From positions 1 through 38,383 of the forward strand of contig CAZSAA010000004.1 in NCBI GenBank assembly GCA_964604915.1: 38,383 nt of DNA. The letters run 5' to 3'. Position 1 is the first letter of the stretch. Every line of letters starts with the position of its first letter. Shown one piece after another: positions 1 through 8,044 of the stretch. A program made the translations under genes and the position numbers. Source of the stretch: CAZSAA01 sp964604915. GTDB taxonomy: Bacteria; Patescibacteriota; Patescibacteriia; Patescibacteriales; UBA12465. The notes beneath the pieces were generated by a model that saw only the letters and a program-made list of their open reading frames with translations, was not told the DNA's origin and did not search any database.

Positions 1-53
1 GCGGGTATAGCGCTTTTCGAGAGCGCCCGATTCAACCACTCTCGCACCTCTCC
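1..53 (-). tRNA. tRNA-Ser (CGA), partial
   Basis: The reverse strand begins GGAGAGGTGCGAGAGTGG, a typical tRNA-Ser 5' half. The anticodon arm GCGCT-CTCGAAA-AGCGC gives anticodon CGA, which reads UCG. The variable arm, T arm and 3' end lie beyond the window edge. Confidence 0.85.
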
Positions 54-84
54 AGATGCTTCTTTTATTCTCTTCTTATCTTGT

Positions 85-882
85 CTAACTATTCTTTCTT
101 TCCCTACCTCCTTCTTTCCTCTTTCCCTCTTTCTTCCCTTCTGGCTTGATGAGCAAAGTCTTGGGGTCAGAATTACCTTTGAGGAACCATATTTCCTTCT
201 CGTCCAGATGTCGCCACTTTCCTTCTTCTAGGCTACCTAACTTCAATTCGGCGAAGGAGATACGTTTTAGATCTAAGACGTCATGTTCTAGGGCGCCTAG
301 CATTCGGCGTATCTGTCTTTTCTTGCCTGTAGTCAAGGTTATTATAAATCGTCCGTTTTGTAAATATTGCACCCGTTTAGCCTTGGCGATGCCGTCTTCT
401 TCCCCGATATTGACGCCTTTCTTGAGGGAACGCACGATATCTTCCTCCTCTTCCGCCCTTATCCTATCCGTCTGTACTTCATATTCCTTCTCATGCCCGT
501 AGCGGGGATGAGAGAGATAATTATCGAGGTCGCCATCGCTCGTGACGATAATCAGCCCCCGGCTATCCTTATCAAGTCTCCCTATCGAAAATAACTTCCC
601 TTTTTCCCCTATTAGTTCGAAGATGTTGCGTTCGCCGGGGAAGACGCGATTGCTGCAGGTATAGCCTTTTGGTTTATTGAGGGCGATATACGTGTGGGTT
701 GTTTTGACTTGGATAGCTTGTCCTCTCACCCGTATCTCCTCACCTCCTTGGGCATACATGCCTAGTTCTGCCCGTTTGCCCTGGACCGTCACTTTTCCAG
801 TCCGAATCAACTCCTCGGCTTCACGCCGGGAACAGAAGCCGCTTTGGGCGATGTATTTCTGCAAGACTATTCCTTTTTCCAT
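85..882 (-). CDS. rluF: 23S rRNA pseudouridine synthase, RluF/RsuA family
   Basis: Converts a specific uridine of ribosomal RNA to pseudouridine. The protein has 265 residues. An N-terminal S4 RNA-binding domain (about residues 4-50, SRREAEELIRTGKV) is followed by the RsuA-type catalytic domain, with LNKPKGYTCS near 68-77 and the catalytic motif GRLDKDSRGL at 101-110, where D104 is the expected nucleophile. The core resembles RluF more than RsuA, but target specificity within RluB/E/F/RsuA cannot be fixed from sequence. The C-terminal 25 residues are a Lys/Glu/Arg-rich tail. The gene overlaps the 3' end of the upstream membrane-protein gene by 16 bp, so the two are probably co-transcribed. 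Confidence 0.9.
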   Translation of the reverse strand: MEKGIVLQKYIAQSGFCSRREAEELIRTGKVTVQGKRAELGMYAQGGEEIRVRGQAIQVKTTHTYIALNKPKGYTCSNRVFPGERNIFELIGEKGKLFSIGRLDKDSRGLIIVTSDGDLDNYLSHPRYGHEKEYEVQTDRIRAEEEEDIVRSLKKGVNIGEEDGIAKAKRVQYLQNGRFIITLTTGKKRQIRRMLGALEHDVLDLKRISFAELKLGSLEEGKWRHLDEKEIWFLKGNSDPKTLLIKPEGKKEGKRKEGGRERKNS

Positions 883-2246
883 ACTTTCAGATTATCCATC
901 CGTACTATGCCGGAAAGCGCGAGTAATGTCCAGAAGCTGGCCGCCAGGTCGTTCTTGAAATATGGCACGTCGACTAATCCATGGATGATGATAGCGGTAG
1001 CGGCGGCAAGAATTGCCAGGCCGTAGTAGCGGTTTTCCGGATTAGTCTTGTTCTTCCAAATTGCGATAGCTTGGTATATGAGTTTAGCAAAGAGCCAGAT
1101 AAAGAGCAGCAGCCCGAGTAGGCCTAGCTCGGTCCAGAAGTTGAGAAAGATGTTATGGGGATATTTATATATTTCCACCGGTTGCCAGACTTTAGCCTTG
1201 TATGCGTCGTCCCAGACCACTTTGTTATACCAATCGGGATCATGGTTCTCTACGAAAATTCCATCCTGATGATATGGGGATATCTTCTTCTGATAATTAT
1301 CTAGCCCTGTTCCCCAAAGCCATACATTATCATTTTTCATCATCTGCCAGGTTTCCGTCCATTGCTGTTGTCTTATCTGGCCGGAAAGGTCGAAAAGTGT
1401 CACCTTGTCGATTACCGCCTGTTTATACGGACTGAGCCAGACTACTTCCAAGACGACGATAGTAAGGACGATGGCCGCTTTGCGGCTCCAGGGCCGATAG
1501 GCCAAAGCAGTGACAAAGGCGCCGCCGAGAAGGCCGATAATGGCACCGTCGGATTTAGCAAAATAGATAGCAGCCAAGGAAAGGAGGGAGATACAGGAAT
1601 ATATCCCGGCTTTCCGGTATGATTTCCCTTCGATCTCCTTGATCGCGAACACGGAGATAATGGCGGTGATGGGGGCGAGGAAGAGGCCGAGAGCGTTAGG
1701 GTATGGGAACCAAGCGGTCACGCGCCGGGTGGCCAGGTCAGACCAGAAGGGATTGGCAATAAGGTCGCCAGTGAATTTCTGATAGATAGCCAGGATAGCG
1801 GTAGCGAGAGCGGAGGCGGCTAGGGCATAGATGAAGTTCTGGCGGTTTTCCTTCTTGGAGAAGAGATTAGCTGCCACAATGAATAACAGGAGGGGTTCGA
1901 AGAAATATGCCCGCCAGATGCCGAGTGCGGACAAGCTGAAATTGCTAGGAATAAGGGCGAGGAAGGAGATGATGAGCACGAGTATGGTCTCGAGAGCGAA
2001 CGGATATGCTTGTCGCTGGCTTTTTCCCCGTATCGCCGCCTTTATTCCGGGAAAATTATGGATGAACCAGGCCGCGAAAGTGGCAATGATCATTACCTCG
2101 AGGATAGTTGAAGGCAGGGGCCCAATCTCGAAACGGAGGAGATAGGCCGGCAAGGTAGCTAAAGTGGCAAAAAATGCCCAGTCTAGGCGCCTATAGGCCA
2201 AAATGAAGAAAGCTAGGCCAAAAACTAAGGAAATGATAGTTATCAT
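867..2246 (-). CDS. O-antigen ligase/polymerase-like membrane protein
   Basis: Polytopic membrane protein of 459 residues with about ten or more hydrophobic segments. A large external loop (about residues 285-365, with WGTGLDNY and YPHNIFLNFWTELGLLG) is typical of the Wzy/WaaL O-antigen ligase family. Family members polymerise or transfer undecaprenyl-linked glycans at the outer face of the cytoplasmic membrane. No other polysaccharide gene flanks it, so ligase, polymerase and protein O-glycosylation ligase cannot be told apart. The start ATG lies 9 nt downstream of an extended -10 box, which implies a nearly leaderless mRNA. The 3' end overlaps the pseudouridine synthase gene. Confidence 0.8.
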   Translation of the reverse strand: MITIISLVFGLAFFILAYRRLDWAFFATLATLPAYLLRFEIGPLPSTILEVMIIATFAAWFIHNFPGIKAAIRGKSQRQAYPFALETILVLIISFLALIPSNFSLSALGIWRAYFFEPLLLFIVAANLFSKKENRQNFIYALAASALATAILAIYQKFTGDLIANPFWSDLATRRVTAWFPYPNALGLFLAPITAIISVFAIKEIEGKSYRKAGIYSCISLLSLAAIYFAKSDGAIIGLLGGAFVTALAYRPWSRKAAIVLTIVVLEVVWLSPYKQAVIDKVTLFDLSGQIRQQQWTETWQMMKNDNVWLWGTGLDNYQKKISPYHQDGIFVENHDPDWYNKVVWDDAYKAKVWQPVEIYKYPHNIFLNFWTELGLLGLLLFIWLFAKLIYQAIAIWKNKTNPENRYYGLAILAAATAIIIHGLVDVPYFKNDLAASFWTLLALSGIVRMDNLKVWKKE

Positions 2247-2255
2247 ATGGTTTTC

Positions 2256-2261
2256 ATTATA
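2256..2261 (-). promoter_or_regulatory. extended -10 promoter of the O-antigen-ligase-like gene
   Basis: On the minus strand TGGTATAAT (TGN plus a perfect TATAAT) ends 9 nt before the ATG. No good -35 box is seen. Transcription should start only about 3 nt before the start codon. Confidence 0.5.
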
Positions 2262-2346
2262 CCATTTTTGCGCTATACTGGAAGCCGGAGACGTTACCGC
2301 TCTCCTTTAATTACGTTTATATAGGCGTCGATGAAAGATAGCGCTA

Positions 2347-2352
2347 TATAAT
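2347..2352 (+). promoter_or_regulatory. -10 box before the ECF sigma factor gene
   Basis: A perfect TATAAT lies 10 nt before the sigma-factor ATG, predicting a leader of about 4 nt. A convincing -35 box is not seen, and I found no classical ECF-type autoregulatory promoter. Confidence 0.4.
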
Positions 2353-2362
2353 AACCGACAAT

Positions 2363-2896
2363 ATGGAAAAAGTCCAATCAAGCGATAATCAGGGATTTGT
2401 CGCATACTATGACCGATTGTCCCGGAGGATATATGAATTCGTATACTACCGCGTCAGTCATAGGCAGACGGCGGAAGACCTGACCTCAGAAATATTCCTT
2501 AAAGCTTTCCAGAATTGGCAGGATGGCCAAGCGGATGCCTGGATATTTACCATCGCCCGCAATCGGGTCATCGACTTCTATCGCTCCCGCCGGGATATGA
2601 TAGATATAGAGAGCGTGTTTGATCTCACGATCGAGCAGGACGTTGGGCTCGACATCGACCAGCGAGCTAAGATGGAAAAGATCCGGTCGCAAATGTCATT
2701 TCTCACTCCCTTACAGCGGCAGATACTGATAATGCGGGTTTGGGATGAGCTAAGTTACGAGGAGATAGCCGACATCTTGGGCAAGAGCGAAGGATCAGTG
2801 AAGATGGCCTTTTCCCGCTCCGTCAAGACGCTCAAGGAAAATATCGGTCCAGCCGCGCTCGTCCTGATTATTTTAGGAGGAGGCCAGATAAGTTAG
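2363..2896 (+). CDS. RNA polymerase ECF-type sigma factor
   Basis: Sigma-70 family ECF protein of 177 residues. Region 2 spans about residues 10-75 (YDRLSRRIYEFVYYRVSHRQ, AEDLTSEIFLKAFQNW). Region 4 spans about 110-160 (LTPLQRQILIMRVWDELSYEE, then the HTH around ADILGKSEGSVKMAFSRSV). Region 3 is absent, as expected for ECF factors. After region 4 there is an unusual hydrophobic tail (GPAALVLIILGGGQIS). The next gene starts 20 bp downstream and encodes a membrane protein with a cytosolic N-terminus, the usual sigma/anti-sigma arrangement. The start ATG has no Shine-Dalgarno sequence and sits just after a TATAAT. Confidence 0.9.
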   Translation: MEKVQSSDNQGFVAYYDRLSRRIYEFVYYRVSHRQTAEDLTSEIFLKAFQNWQDGQADAWIFTIARNRVIDFYRSRRDMIDIESVFDLTIEQDVGLDIDQRAKMEKIRSQMSFLTPLQRQILIMRVWDELSYEEIADILGKSEGSVKMAFSRSVKTLKENIGPAALVLIILGGGQIS

Positions 2897-2916
2897 GAAA
2901 ATAATAATATACACAT

Positions 2917-4524
2917 ATGTCTCAAGAAAGGATAAAAGAAATAATCGAAGACCTATTCCTGATCGATCCCGAACTCAGGAAATATGAAAACAAGATCAGG
3001 GATATCATTACCGCGATGATCAAGGAGAAGCCGGATGCCAAGTTTGACAAGCGGTTTGTCAATCGCTTGAAGGAAAAGCTACTGGCCAAGGAATATGAAA
3101 CGCCGAAAACGGTGCCATCTTTCTGGATGAAAGTAAGGCAGCCAGCTATAGTATGGGCGAGCACCGCTACCGTACTAGCTTTCATTCTCCTCGTTACCGT
3201 CTCGACTAATTTCATCGGCAAGGATGGCAGTAATGGCTATCTGCCCGATGAGAGCCCGGTAGCGCGGACGGTGGCCCTGTTCGGCCGTGGCGTCAATATC
3301 GAAGAAGCGCCCGCTAACAGCTTTGGCTCCATTACCGCCCAGTCATTTAACAATGCTTCGGGCGGCGATGGAATCCGCCAGGAAAGCGGCGTAGCGCTGG
3401 GCATGGGCGGCGGCGGAGGCACGGCAGCCAGCCCTATGATCGCGACCGATTCTTCGGCCAAGATCGATTCCCGCATGTCGATGATATACCCATACATATA
3501 CTACACCTATACCTACGAAGGTGAAGCTATTACCGATCTCCAGGGAGAAGTAGAAGTATATGAAAGGCAGAAATCCGGCACCTTCAAGCCGGTAGTGGCC
3601 CAGAAACTCAAAGATTTCGACTTCGGTTTCTTCGATATAAACAAGTTGTCCAATATCGAAGTCAATAGCTTGGAAGTCAGTGAGAACCGCGACTTCGGCT
3701 ATTCCGTCTCTATTAGCTTGGCTGATGAGTCTGCCTCTATCTATCAGAATTGGCAGAAGTGGAACAATGACGTTAACGCCTCGTATTCCCCCCTTACCGA
3801 ATCCGACGTGCCCAGCGAGGATACTATCATTAACTTAGCTAAGCAGTTCGTCGCCCAATATGGCATCGATACCACTCCATTTGGCGAACCGGAACTAGGC
3901 CAGTATGCCTATCGCGTGATGTACAAGACGGATGCCGAAGCGACCAGCTATATCCCTGATACCATGAACGTGGTCTTCCCGTTGATGTTAGACGGCCAAG
4001 CCGTATATGAGCAGAGCGGACAGAAGGTTGGGTTGATGGTTGATGTGAACATCAGGCAGAACAAGGTCAGTGGTGCCTATCAGATATATAACCAGGACTA
4101 TCAGAAGTCCAGCTATGCCGCCCAGACCGATTGGAACAAGATCATAGAAGCGGTCAACAACGGCGGCTATCCGGGTCAGAGATACGTACCGGAATATGAG
4201 TATGAGACCATCGAGTTGAAGCTTGATACCCCCTTCCGCGGTTTGGTCCGCACTTGGACCTACGAAGCCGGAACAGGCACGAGTCGCGAGCTATATGCCG
4301 AAGCCCTGCTCTTCCCGATCAAGAACAAGCCAGCTGGATACTACAATGACTATGTCGTAGTACCACTAGTCCAGCAGTGGTGGGATGGCGTCGAAGGCGA
4401 TGGTAATCGCATCCTTCCGATGGGAGGCGCGGAAACTCCGGCCATTGACGTAGTCGAACCGGCCCCAGCTATAGACCAGCCTACCAGTAATGGTGCAGCC
4501 GAACCGGCGATAATGGTAAGGTAA
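2917..4524 (+). CDS. membrane-anchored protein, probable anti-sigma factor
   Basis: A 535-residue protein I do not recognise as a named family. Residues 1-68 are charged, helical and presumably cytosolic. A single membrane segment lies near residues 74-96 (IVWASTATVLAFILLVTVS). The remaining 430 or so residues would be outside the membrane. They include a Gly-rich linker (about 160-170), a Tyr-rich stretch and a beta-rich C-terminal half rich in Asp, Asn and Gly. Its position 20 bp behind an ECF sigma gene and its topology suggest an anti-sigma or signal-transducing partner. I see no zinc-binding anti-sigma motif (HxxxCxxC), so this role is inferred from context only. Confidence 0.6.
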   Translation: MSQERIKEIIEDLFLIDPELRKYENKIRDIITAMIKEKPDAKFDKRFVNRLKEKLLAKEYETPKTVPSFWMKVRQPAIVWASTATVLAFILLVTVSTNFIGKDGSNGYLPDESPVARTVALFGRGVNIEEAPANSFGSITAQSFNNASGGDGIRQESGVALGMGGGGGTAASPMIATDSSAKIDSRMSMIYPYIYYTYTYEGEAITDLQGEVEVYERQKSGTFKPVVAQKLKDFDFGFFDINKLSNIEVNSLEVSENRDFGYSVSISLADESASIYQNWQKWNNDVNASYSPLTESDVPSEDTIINLAKQFVAQYGIDTTPFGEPELGQYAYRVMYKTDAEATSYIPDTMNVVFPLMLDGQAVYEQSGQKVGLMVDVNIRQNKVSGAYQIYNQDYQKSSYAAQTDWNKIIEAVNNGGYPGQRYVPEYEYETIELKLDTPFRGLVRTWTYEAGTGTSRELYAEALLFPIKNKPAGYYNDYVVVPLVQQWWDGVEGDGNRILPMGGAETPAIDVVEPAPAIDQPTSNGAAEPAIMVR

Positions 4525-4563
4525 TATAGAGAAGAAAATAGGAAGATAGGAAGATGGAAATAT

Positions 4564-4590
4564 AAAAGGCCTCTGATAAGGAGGCCTTTT
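4564..4590. terminator. bidirectional terminator between convergent genes
   Basis: A perfect 10-bp stem (AAAAGGCCTC / GAGGCCTTTT) with a 7-nt loop gives a terminal T-run on either strand. It separates the plus-strand anti-sigma-like gene from the minus-strand pseudopilin array. Confidence 0.85.
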
Positions 4591-4612
4591 GGTTGGCAAA
4601 ATGGCAAATAAG

Positions 4613-5107
4613 TTAATAGAAACAGATGCAGCGGCCATAACCACGAGCGGAGTCTTGGATGGAAGTACAAGTTTTAGCAAAACCACTTAAAGCATCATTA
4701 TTTTCTAAACTGAAGCGTAATACAGCTTTAGCGGAACTGTCGCAATATATATAAAATGATCCGTAACTATCGGTGGTGTAGTAATAGTAGAAAGCATATT
4801 TATTATTCCATGGATCTTTCAGGTCAGAAGAAATGAAGCCAGCAGTCACTAAGTCATGAAGAAAAACGCCATCTATGCTATCTTCTAAAGCCGAACTAGC
4901 CGGGTATACTCCATATTGGTCATAGTACATCTCGATCGCCGTCTGCAACTGGTGCATATCGGCTGTCCGTCTGGCGTCCCTAGCCTTTGATCTAGCTTGG
5001 TTCAAGGCAATGATGGAGATGGTCGACAAAAGACCGATGATAGCGATGACCACTAACAGTTCAATGAGGGTGAAGGCGGTTTTGTTGGAAGGCTTAGTGG
5101 TGTTCAT
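4613..5107 (-). CDS. type IV pilin-like pseudopilin (copy 4 of the array)
   Basis: PulG/PilE-type prepilin of 164 residues. A short basic leader is followed by the class III motif AFTLIELLVVIAIIGLL, with Phe+1 and Glu+5. Ala, not Gly, is at -1. The 25-residue hydrophobic helix leads into ALNQARSKARDARR and a small globular domain with MYYDQYGVYP. The C-terminus has paired cysteines (RCICFY). It is last of four tandem paralogues, and the upstream copy ends only 6 bp away, so all are one transcript. It is exported and processed by a prepilin peptidase not present in this window, then assembled by a PilB-type ATPase; a candidate lies at 26913-29927. Confidence 0.9.
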   Translation of the reverse strand: MNTTKPSNKTAFTLIELLVVIAIIGLLSTISIIALNQARSKARDARRTADMHQLQTAIEMYYDQYGVYPASSALEDSIDGVFLHDLVTAGFISSDLKDPWNNKYAFYYYYTTDSYGSFYIYCDSSAKAVLRFSLENNDALSGFAKTCTSIQDSARGYGRCICFY

Positions 5108-5113
5108 GGGAGG

Positions 5114-5629
5114 TTAATAGAGGCAAATGCACTTGATATATCCTGTCGTGGCGCTTTGCGGACCGCAGGGGATAGCGAAGCCGGTTAGGTCAGAATTGTT
5201 TTCAAGAGCGAAGTGGATTACTCGTTGGGCTGGGCCGGCCGGGCAATATGAAATAAGATATGGCGAACCTGCGCCGAAGTAGTGGTAATAAAAATAGTTG
5301 CGATCATTCCATGGGTCCTCCATTGCTGATCCAATTAATCCAGCGGATACTAGGTTGGGCATGAATACGCCATCTGATGTTCGGTCATAATTGCTGGAGC
5401 CAGCATCGTTGTCTGCTAGAGGTGGGTATTCTCCGTATATGTCGTAGTACATGTCTATGGCGTTGACTAATTGATGTATATCCGCCACCCGCCTTGAATC
5501 CCTCGCCTTTGATCGCGCTCTATTCAAAGCAACAATGGAGATGGTCGACAAAAGACCGATGATGGCGATGACCACCAGCAGTTCGATGAGGGTGAAGGCG
5601 GATTGGTTGGAGTGTCTAGTGGGGCTCAT
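5114..5629 (-). CDS. type IV pilin-like pseudopilin (copy 3)
   Basis: Paralogue of 171 residues with leader MSPTRHSNQSA and the N-methylation motif FTLIELLVV, with Ala at -1 and Glu+5. The helix and the following ALNRARSKARDSRR stretch are nearly the same as in its neighbours. The central region (GEYPPLADNDAGSSNYDRTSD) and the segment before the C-terminus diverge. The end (GYIKCICLY) keeps the CxC pair, and another cysteine lies 12 residues upstream of it (IPCGPQ). Spacing of 6 bp to both neighbours indicates co-transcription. Confidence 0.9.
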   Translation of the reverse strand: MSPTRHSNQSAFTLIELLVVIAIIGLLSTISIVALNRARSKARDSRRVADIHQLVNAIDMYYDIYGEYPPLADNDAGSSNYDRTSDGVFMPNLVSAGLIGSAMEDPWNDRNYFYYHYFGAGSPYLISYCPAGPAQRVIHFALENNSDLTGFAIPCGPQSATTGYIKCICLY

Positions 5630-5635
5630 AGAATA

Positions 5636-6145
5636 TTAATAGAAACAAATGCAACGCCTGTAGCCGGTAGTGGCGCTTTGAAGGGAACAGTTGGTGGCGA
5701 ATCCAGTCGAAGGGGTGTTGTTTTCTAGGGCTATGAAGAGGACAAATCTAGCGCTGGTATTGGGGCAGTAAGTAGAAAAGGAGGAATATCCCGAGTCCAT
5801 CCAATAATAATAAAAACTATATTTATTATTCCACGGATCCTTATAGTCGTCCCCTAGCAATTCAGCAGAGATGAGATTTGGCATAAATACTCCATCAGCA
5901 CTGTAGTCATAATTAGTATGATCCTTGTCAGTCACGAGAGGGTAGTCGCCGTATTGGTCGTAATACATCTCGATTGCCGTCTGTAATTGATGCATATCCG
6001 CCACCCGTCTGGCATCCCTAGCCTTGGACCTAGCTTGATTCAAGGCGATGATAGAGATGGTCGATAAAAGACCGATGATGGCGATGACCACCAGCAGTTC
6101 GATGAGAGTGAAGGCGGCTTGGTTGAAATATCTAGTAGTTTTCAT
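5636..6145 (-). CDS. type IV pilin-like pseudopilin (copy 2)
   Basis: Paralogue of about 169 residues. I chose the start MKTTRYFNQAAFTLIELL because it gives a leader matching the other copies. An ATG 26 codons upstream would add a hydrophobic stretch and overlap copy 1. The -1 residue is Ala and Glu+5 is present. At DNA level the first 60 codons are almost identical to those of copy 1, which points to recent duplication or gene conversion. The C-terminal GYRRCICFY is conserved. Confidence 0.88.
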   Translation of the reverse strand: MKTTRYFNQAAFTLIELLVVIAIIGLLSTISIIALNQARSKARDARRVADMHQLQTAIEMYYDQYGDYPLVTDKDHTNYDYSADGVFMPNLISAELLGDDYKDPWNNKYSFYYYWMDSGYSSFSTYCPNTSARFVLFIALENNTPSTGFATNCSLQSATTGYRRCICFY

Positions 6146-6158
6146 TAGGACGGGAGGG

Positions 6159-6686
6159 TTAATAGAAGCAGATACAACGGCGATAGCCGGCAGTGGCGCT
6201 CTGGGAAACACAGCTAGTAGCAAATCCAGTAAGCGGAGTATTATTTTCTAATGATATCCACAGGAGAGCTTTGGTATCGGGATTCGGGCAATAAGCGCTA
6301 AACGCGCTATATGTCGGGCTCATCCAATAATAGTAGAAGGTATATTTATTGTTCCACGGATCTTTATAGTCGTCTCCTATCAGTCCGGCAGAGATAAGGT
6401 TTGGCATGAATATGCCATCCATTGAATAATCTAAACCGACTCCATCGGTATCAGAAATTGGCGGATATTCTCCATAAATATCGTAATACATCTCAATTGC
6501 CGTCTGTAATTGGTGCATATCCGCCACCCGTCTGGCATCCCTAGCCTTGGACCTAGCTTGATTCAAGGCGATGATAGAGATGGTCGATAAAAGACCGATG
6601 ATGGCGATGACCACCAGCAGTTCGATGAGGGTGAAACCTTTATTCTTATTTCTATTTTTCTTGGCGTAAGATGCGATACTATCCAT
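6159..6686 (-). CDS. type IV pilin-like pseudopilin (copy 1, promoter-proximal)
   Basis: First gene of the four-pilin operon, 175 residues. The leader MDSIASYAKKNRNKNKG is longer and more basic than in the other copies, and it is the only one with the canonical Gly at -1 before FTLIELLVV. The globular domain has the conserved MYYDIYGEYPP motif and the C-terminal GYRRCICFY. The start codon lies 6 nt after a TATAAT, so the mRNA is expected to be leaderless. Transcription runs leftward through the other three copies. Confidence 0.9.
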   Translation of the reverse strand: MDSIASYAKKNRNKNKGFTLIELLVVIAIIGLLSTISIIALNQARSKARDARRVADMHQLQTAIEMYYDIYGEYPPISDTDGVGLDYSMDGIFMPNLISAGLIGDDYKDPWNNKYTFYYYWMSPTYSAFSAYCPNPDTKALLWISLENNTPLTGFATSCVSQSATAGYRRCICFY

Positions 6687-6692
6687 TCATTT

Positions 6693-6721
6693 ATTATAAC
6701 CCGTATGGAAAGAGGGGTAAA
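6693..6721 (-). promoter_or_regulatory. promoter of the four-pilin operon
   Basis: The minus strand has -35 TTTACC, a 17-nt spacer and -10 TATAAT. The -10 box ends 6 nt before the ATG of copy 1, so the start point should coincide with the start codon (leaderless). Confidence 0.6.
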
Positions 6722-6765
6722 GAAAGGAGGTAGAAAAGGAATGTGGAATGTGATTTTCTGGCATC

Positions 6766-6790
6766 AAAAAACAGCCACTCGGCTGTTTTC
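6766..6790 (-). terminator. terminator of the rpsF-ssb-rpsR-efp operon
   Basis: A 9-bp stem AAAACAGCC / GGCTGTTTT with a 4-nt loop is followed on the minus strand by a T-run. It lies 20 bp beyond the efp stop codon. Confidence 0.8.
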
Positions 6791-6809
6791 TGGTATCCGT
6801 CTTTTATAT

Positions 6810-7367
6810 TTAGGCTCTTTCGGTATATTCTCCAGTATCGGTGTTTATCCTTATCACATCTCCTTCATTGATGAAGAGCGGGACGCTGATGGTAGCGCCG
6901 GTCTCGAGCTCTACTTGCTTGTTGACGTTGCCGGCAGAATTGCCTTTGACGCTAGGCGGAGCGCTCACTACCTTGAATTCCATCTTGATAGGGAGTTCAA
7001 TGGCGACCGGCTTGTTTTCGAAGTATAGGACGCTGACCTCGGTATTTTCTTTGAGGTATTGGATCTTTTCACCGATTTCTTCCAGGCTAAGGCTGAATTG
7101 CTCGAAGGAGGCGCTATCCATGAAATATGCTTCTTGGGCGTCCTTATAGAGGAAATTAGCTTTCTTCGTTTCGGTTTCCGCTTCTTCGGCTTTTTCCGCG
7201 CCTTGGAAGGTGCGTTCCAGGACGTTGCCGGAAATCAGGTTGCGGCAGCGAGCCTTGAGGACGGCGCCACCGCGACCCATCTTATGGTGCTCGGTCTTGG
7301 TAATGACGTAGGGGTCGTTATTTATCTTGATCACCTTGCCAGCTTTGATCTCGTTGAAGTTCAACAT
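6810..7367 (-). CDS. efp: translation elongation factor P
   Basis: EF-P relieves ribosomes stalled at polyproline by binding between the P and E sites. The length of 185 residues is normal. The KOW-like N-terminal domain (residues 1-65) and two OB domains follow the family order. The tip loop reads KMGRGGA, with Arg32 where E. coli has the beta-lysylated Lys34. Arg at this site is the type rhamnosylated by EarP in Pseudomonas and Neisseria, but no EarP is in this window. The gene lies 15 bp after rpsR and closes a ribosomal operon. The start lacks a Shine-Dalgarno sequence. Confidence 0.95.
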   Translation of the reverse strand: MLNFNEIKAGKVIKINNDPYVITKTEHHKMGRGGAVLKARCRNLISGNVLERTFQGAEKAEEAETETKKANFLYKDAQEAYFMDSASFEQFSLSLEEIGEKIQYLKENTEVSVLYFENKPVAIELPIKMEFKVVSAPPSVKGNSAGNVNKQVELETGATISVPLFINEGDVIRINTDTGEYTERA

Positions 7368-7382
7368 ACGCTTGTTCGGTTA

Positions 7383-7595
7383 TTATTTATGTGTATGAGA
7401 CAGGAGGGCCATGATGCGGGCGCGCTTGATGGCCAAGGAAAGCTTCCTCTGGTGCCAAGCGCAGACGCCGGTGCGGTCGCCCGGGAGCATCTTCATGTAG
7501 AAGTTGACGAATTTCTTCAAGGTCCTGGTATCCTTATAGTCTACCTCGAGGCCGTTAGCGCAAAAATAGCAGTCTTTGTGTTTCTTGTTGTTCAT
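7383..7595 (-). CDS. rpsR: 30S ribosomal protein S18
   Basis: Protein of 70 residues that binds S6 on the small-subunit platform. The family signature DTRTLKKFVNFYMKMLPGDRTGVCAWHQRKL is present (quoted in part: TLKKFVNFYMKMLPGDR). Cysteines in CYFC near residues 9-12 and in GVCAWHQ form a likely zinc site as in C+ type S18. The gene order rpsF-ssb-rpsR is the classical bacterial one. Gaps to neighbours are about 15 bp and no Shine-Dalgarno sequence precedes the ATG. Confidence 0.95.
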   Translation of the reverse strand: MNNKKHKDCYFCANGLEVDYKDTRTLKKFVNFYMKMLPGDRTGVCAWHQRKLSLAIKRARIMALLSHTHK

Positions 7596-7610
7596 ATTAG
7601 TTGTTGATGA

Positions 7611-8021
7611 TTAAAAGGGGATATTCTCCACCTGGATCTCTTCTTCCTGGTTAGGTTCGGCTGGGAAGTTGCCTTCGCCAGATGAACTATTACCGCGGCT
7701 ATCGAGCATTATCATGTTTTCCGCTACTATCTCGGTACGATATCGCTTGACATTGTCCTGTCCCACCCAATCGGTAGTCTGCAGCCGGCCTTCGATATAG
7801 ACCTTAGAGCCCTTCTTGAGGTATTGGCCGCAGATATCGGCTAGCTTGCGCCAGGCGATGATGTTGTGAAATTCTGTCTTCTTCTGCTGTTGTCCGGACT
7901 GGTCGGTCCAGATGAAGTTAGTAGCGACGGAGAATGAGGCGACATTCTGGCCGGAGGGAGTAGCGCGGAGCTCAGGATCCCTGGTCAGATTGCCGATGAT
8001 CATGGCTTTGTTGAGATTCAT
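7611..8021 (-). CDS. ssb: single-stranded DNA-binding protein
   Basis: SSB of 136 residues that coats single-stranded DNA in replication and repair. The OB fold covers about residues 1-108 (MNLNKAMIIGNLTRDPELR, then SFSVATNFIW and YIEGRLQTTDW). A short acidic linker ends in the protein-interaction tip ENIPF, matching the usual DDIPF-type tail. It sits between rpsF and rpsR as in most bacteria, with gaps of 23 and 15 bp. Confidence 0.95.
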   Translation of the reverse strand: MNLNKAMIIGNLTRDPELRATPSGQNVASFSVATNFIWTDQSGQQQKKTEFHNIIAWRKLADICGQYLKKGSKVYIEGRLQTTDWVGQDNVKRYRTEIVAENMIMLDSRGNSSSGEGNFPAEPNQEEEIQVENIPF

Positions 8022-8044
8022 AGCTTTGAGAGTTAGTTTATTAG

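Noticed and set aside
6723..7028. Strong Shine-Dalgarno-like AAAGGAGGT followed by ATG on the plus strand
   Set aside because: The frame runs antisense through the efp terminator and the efp gene and encodes nothing recognisable.
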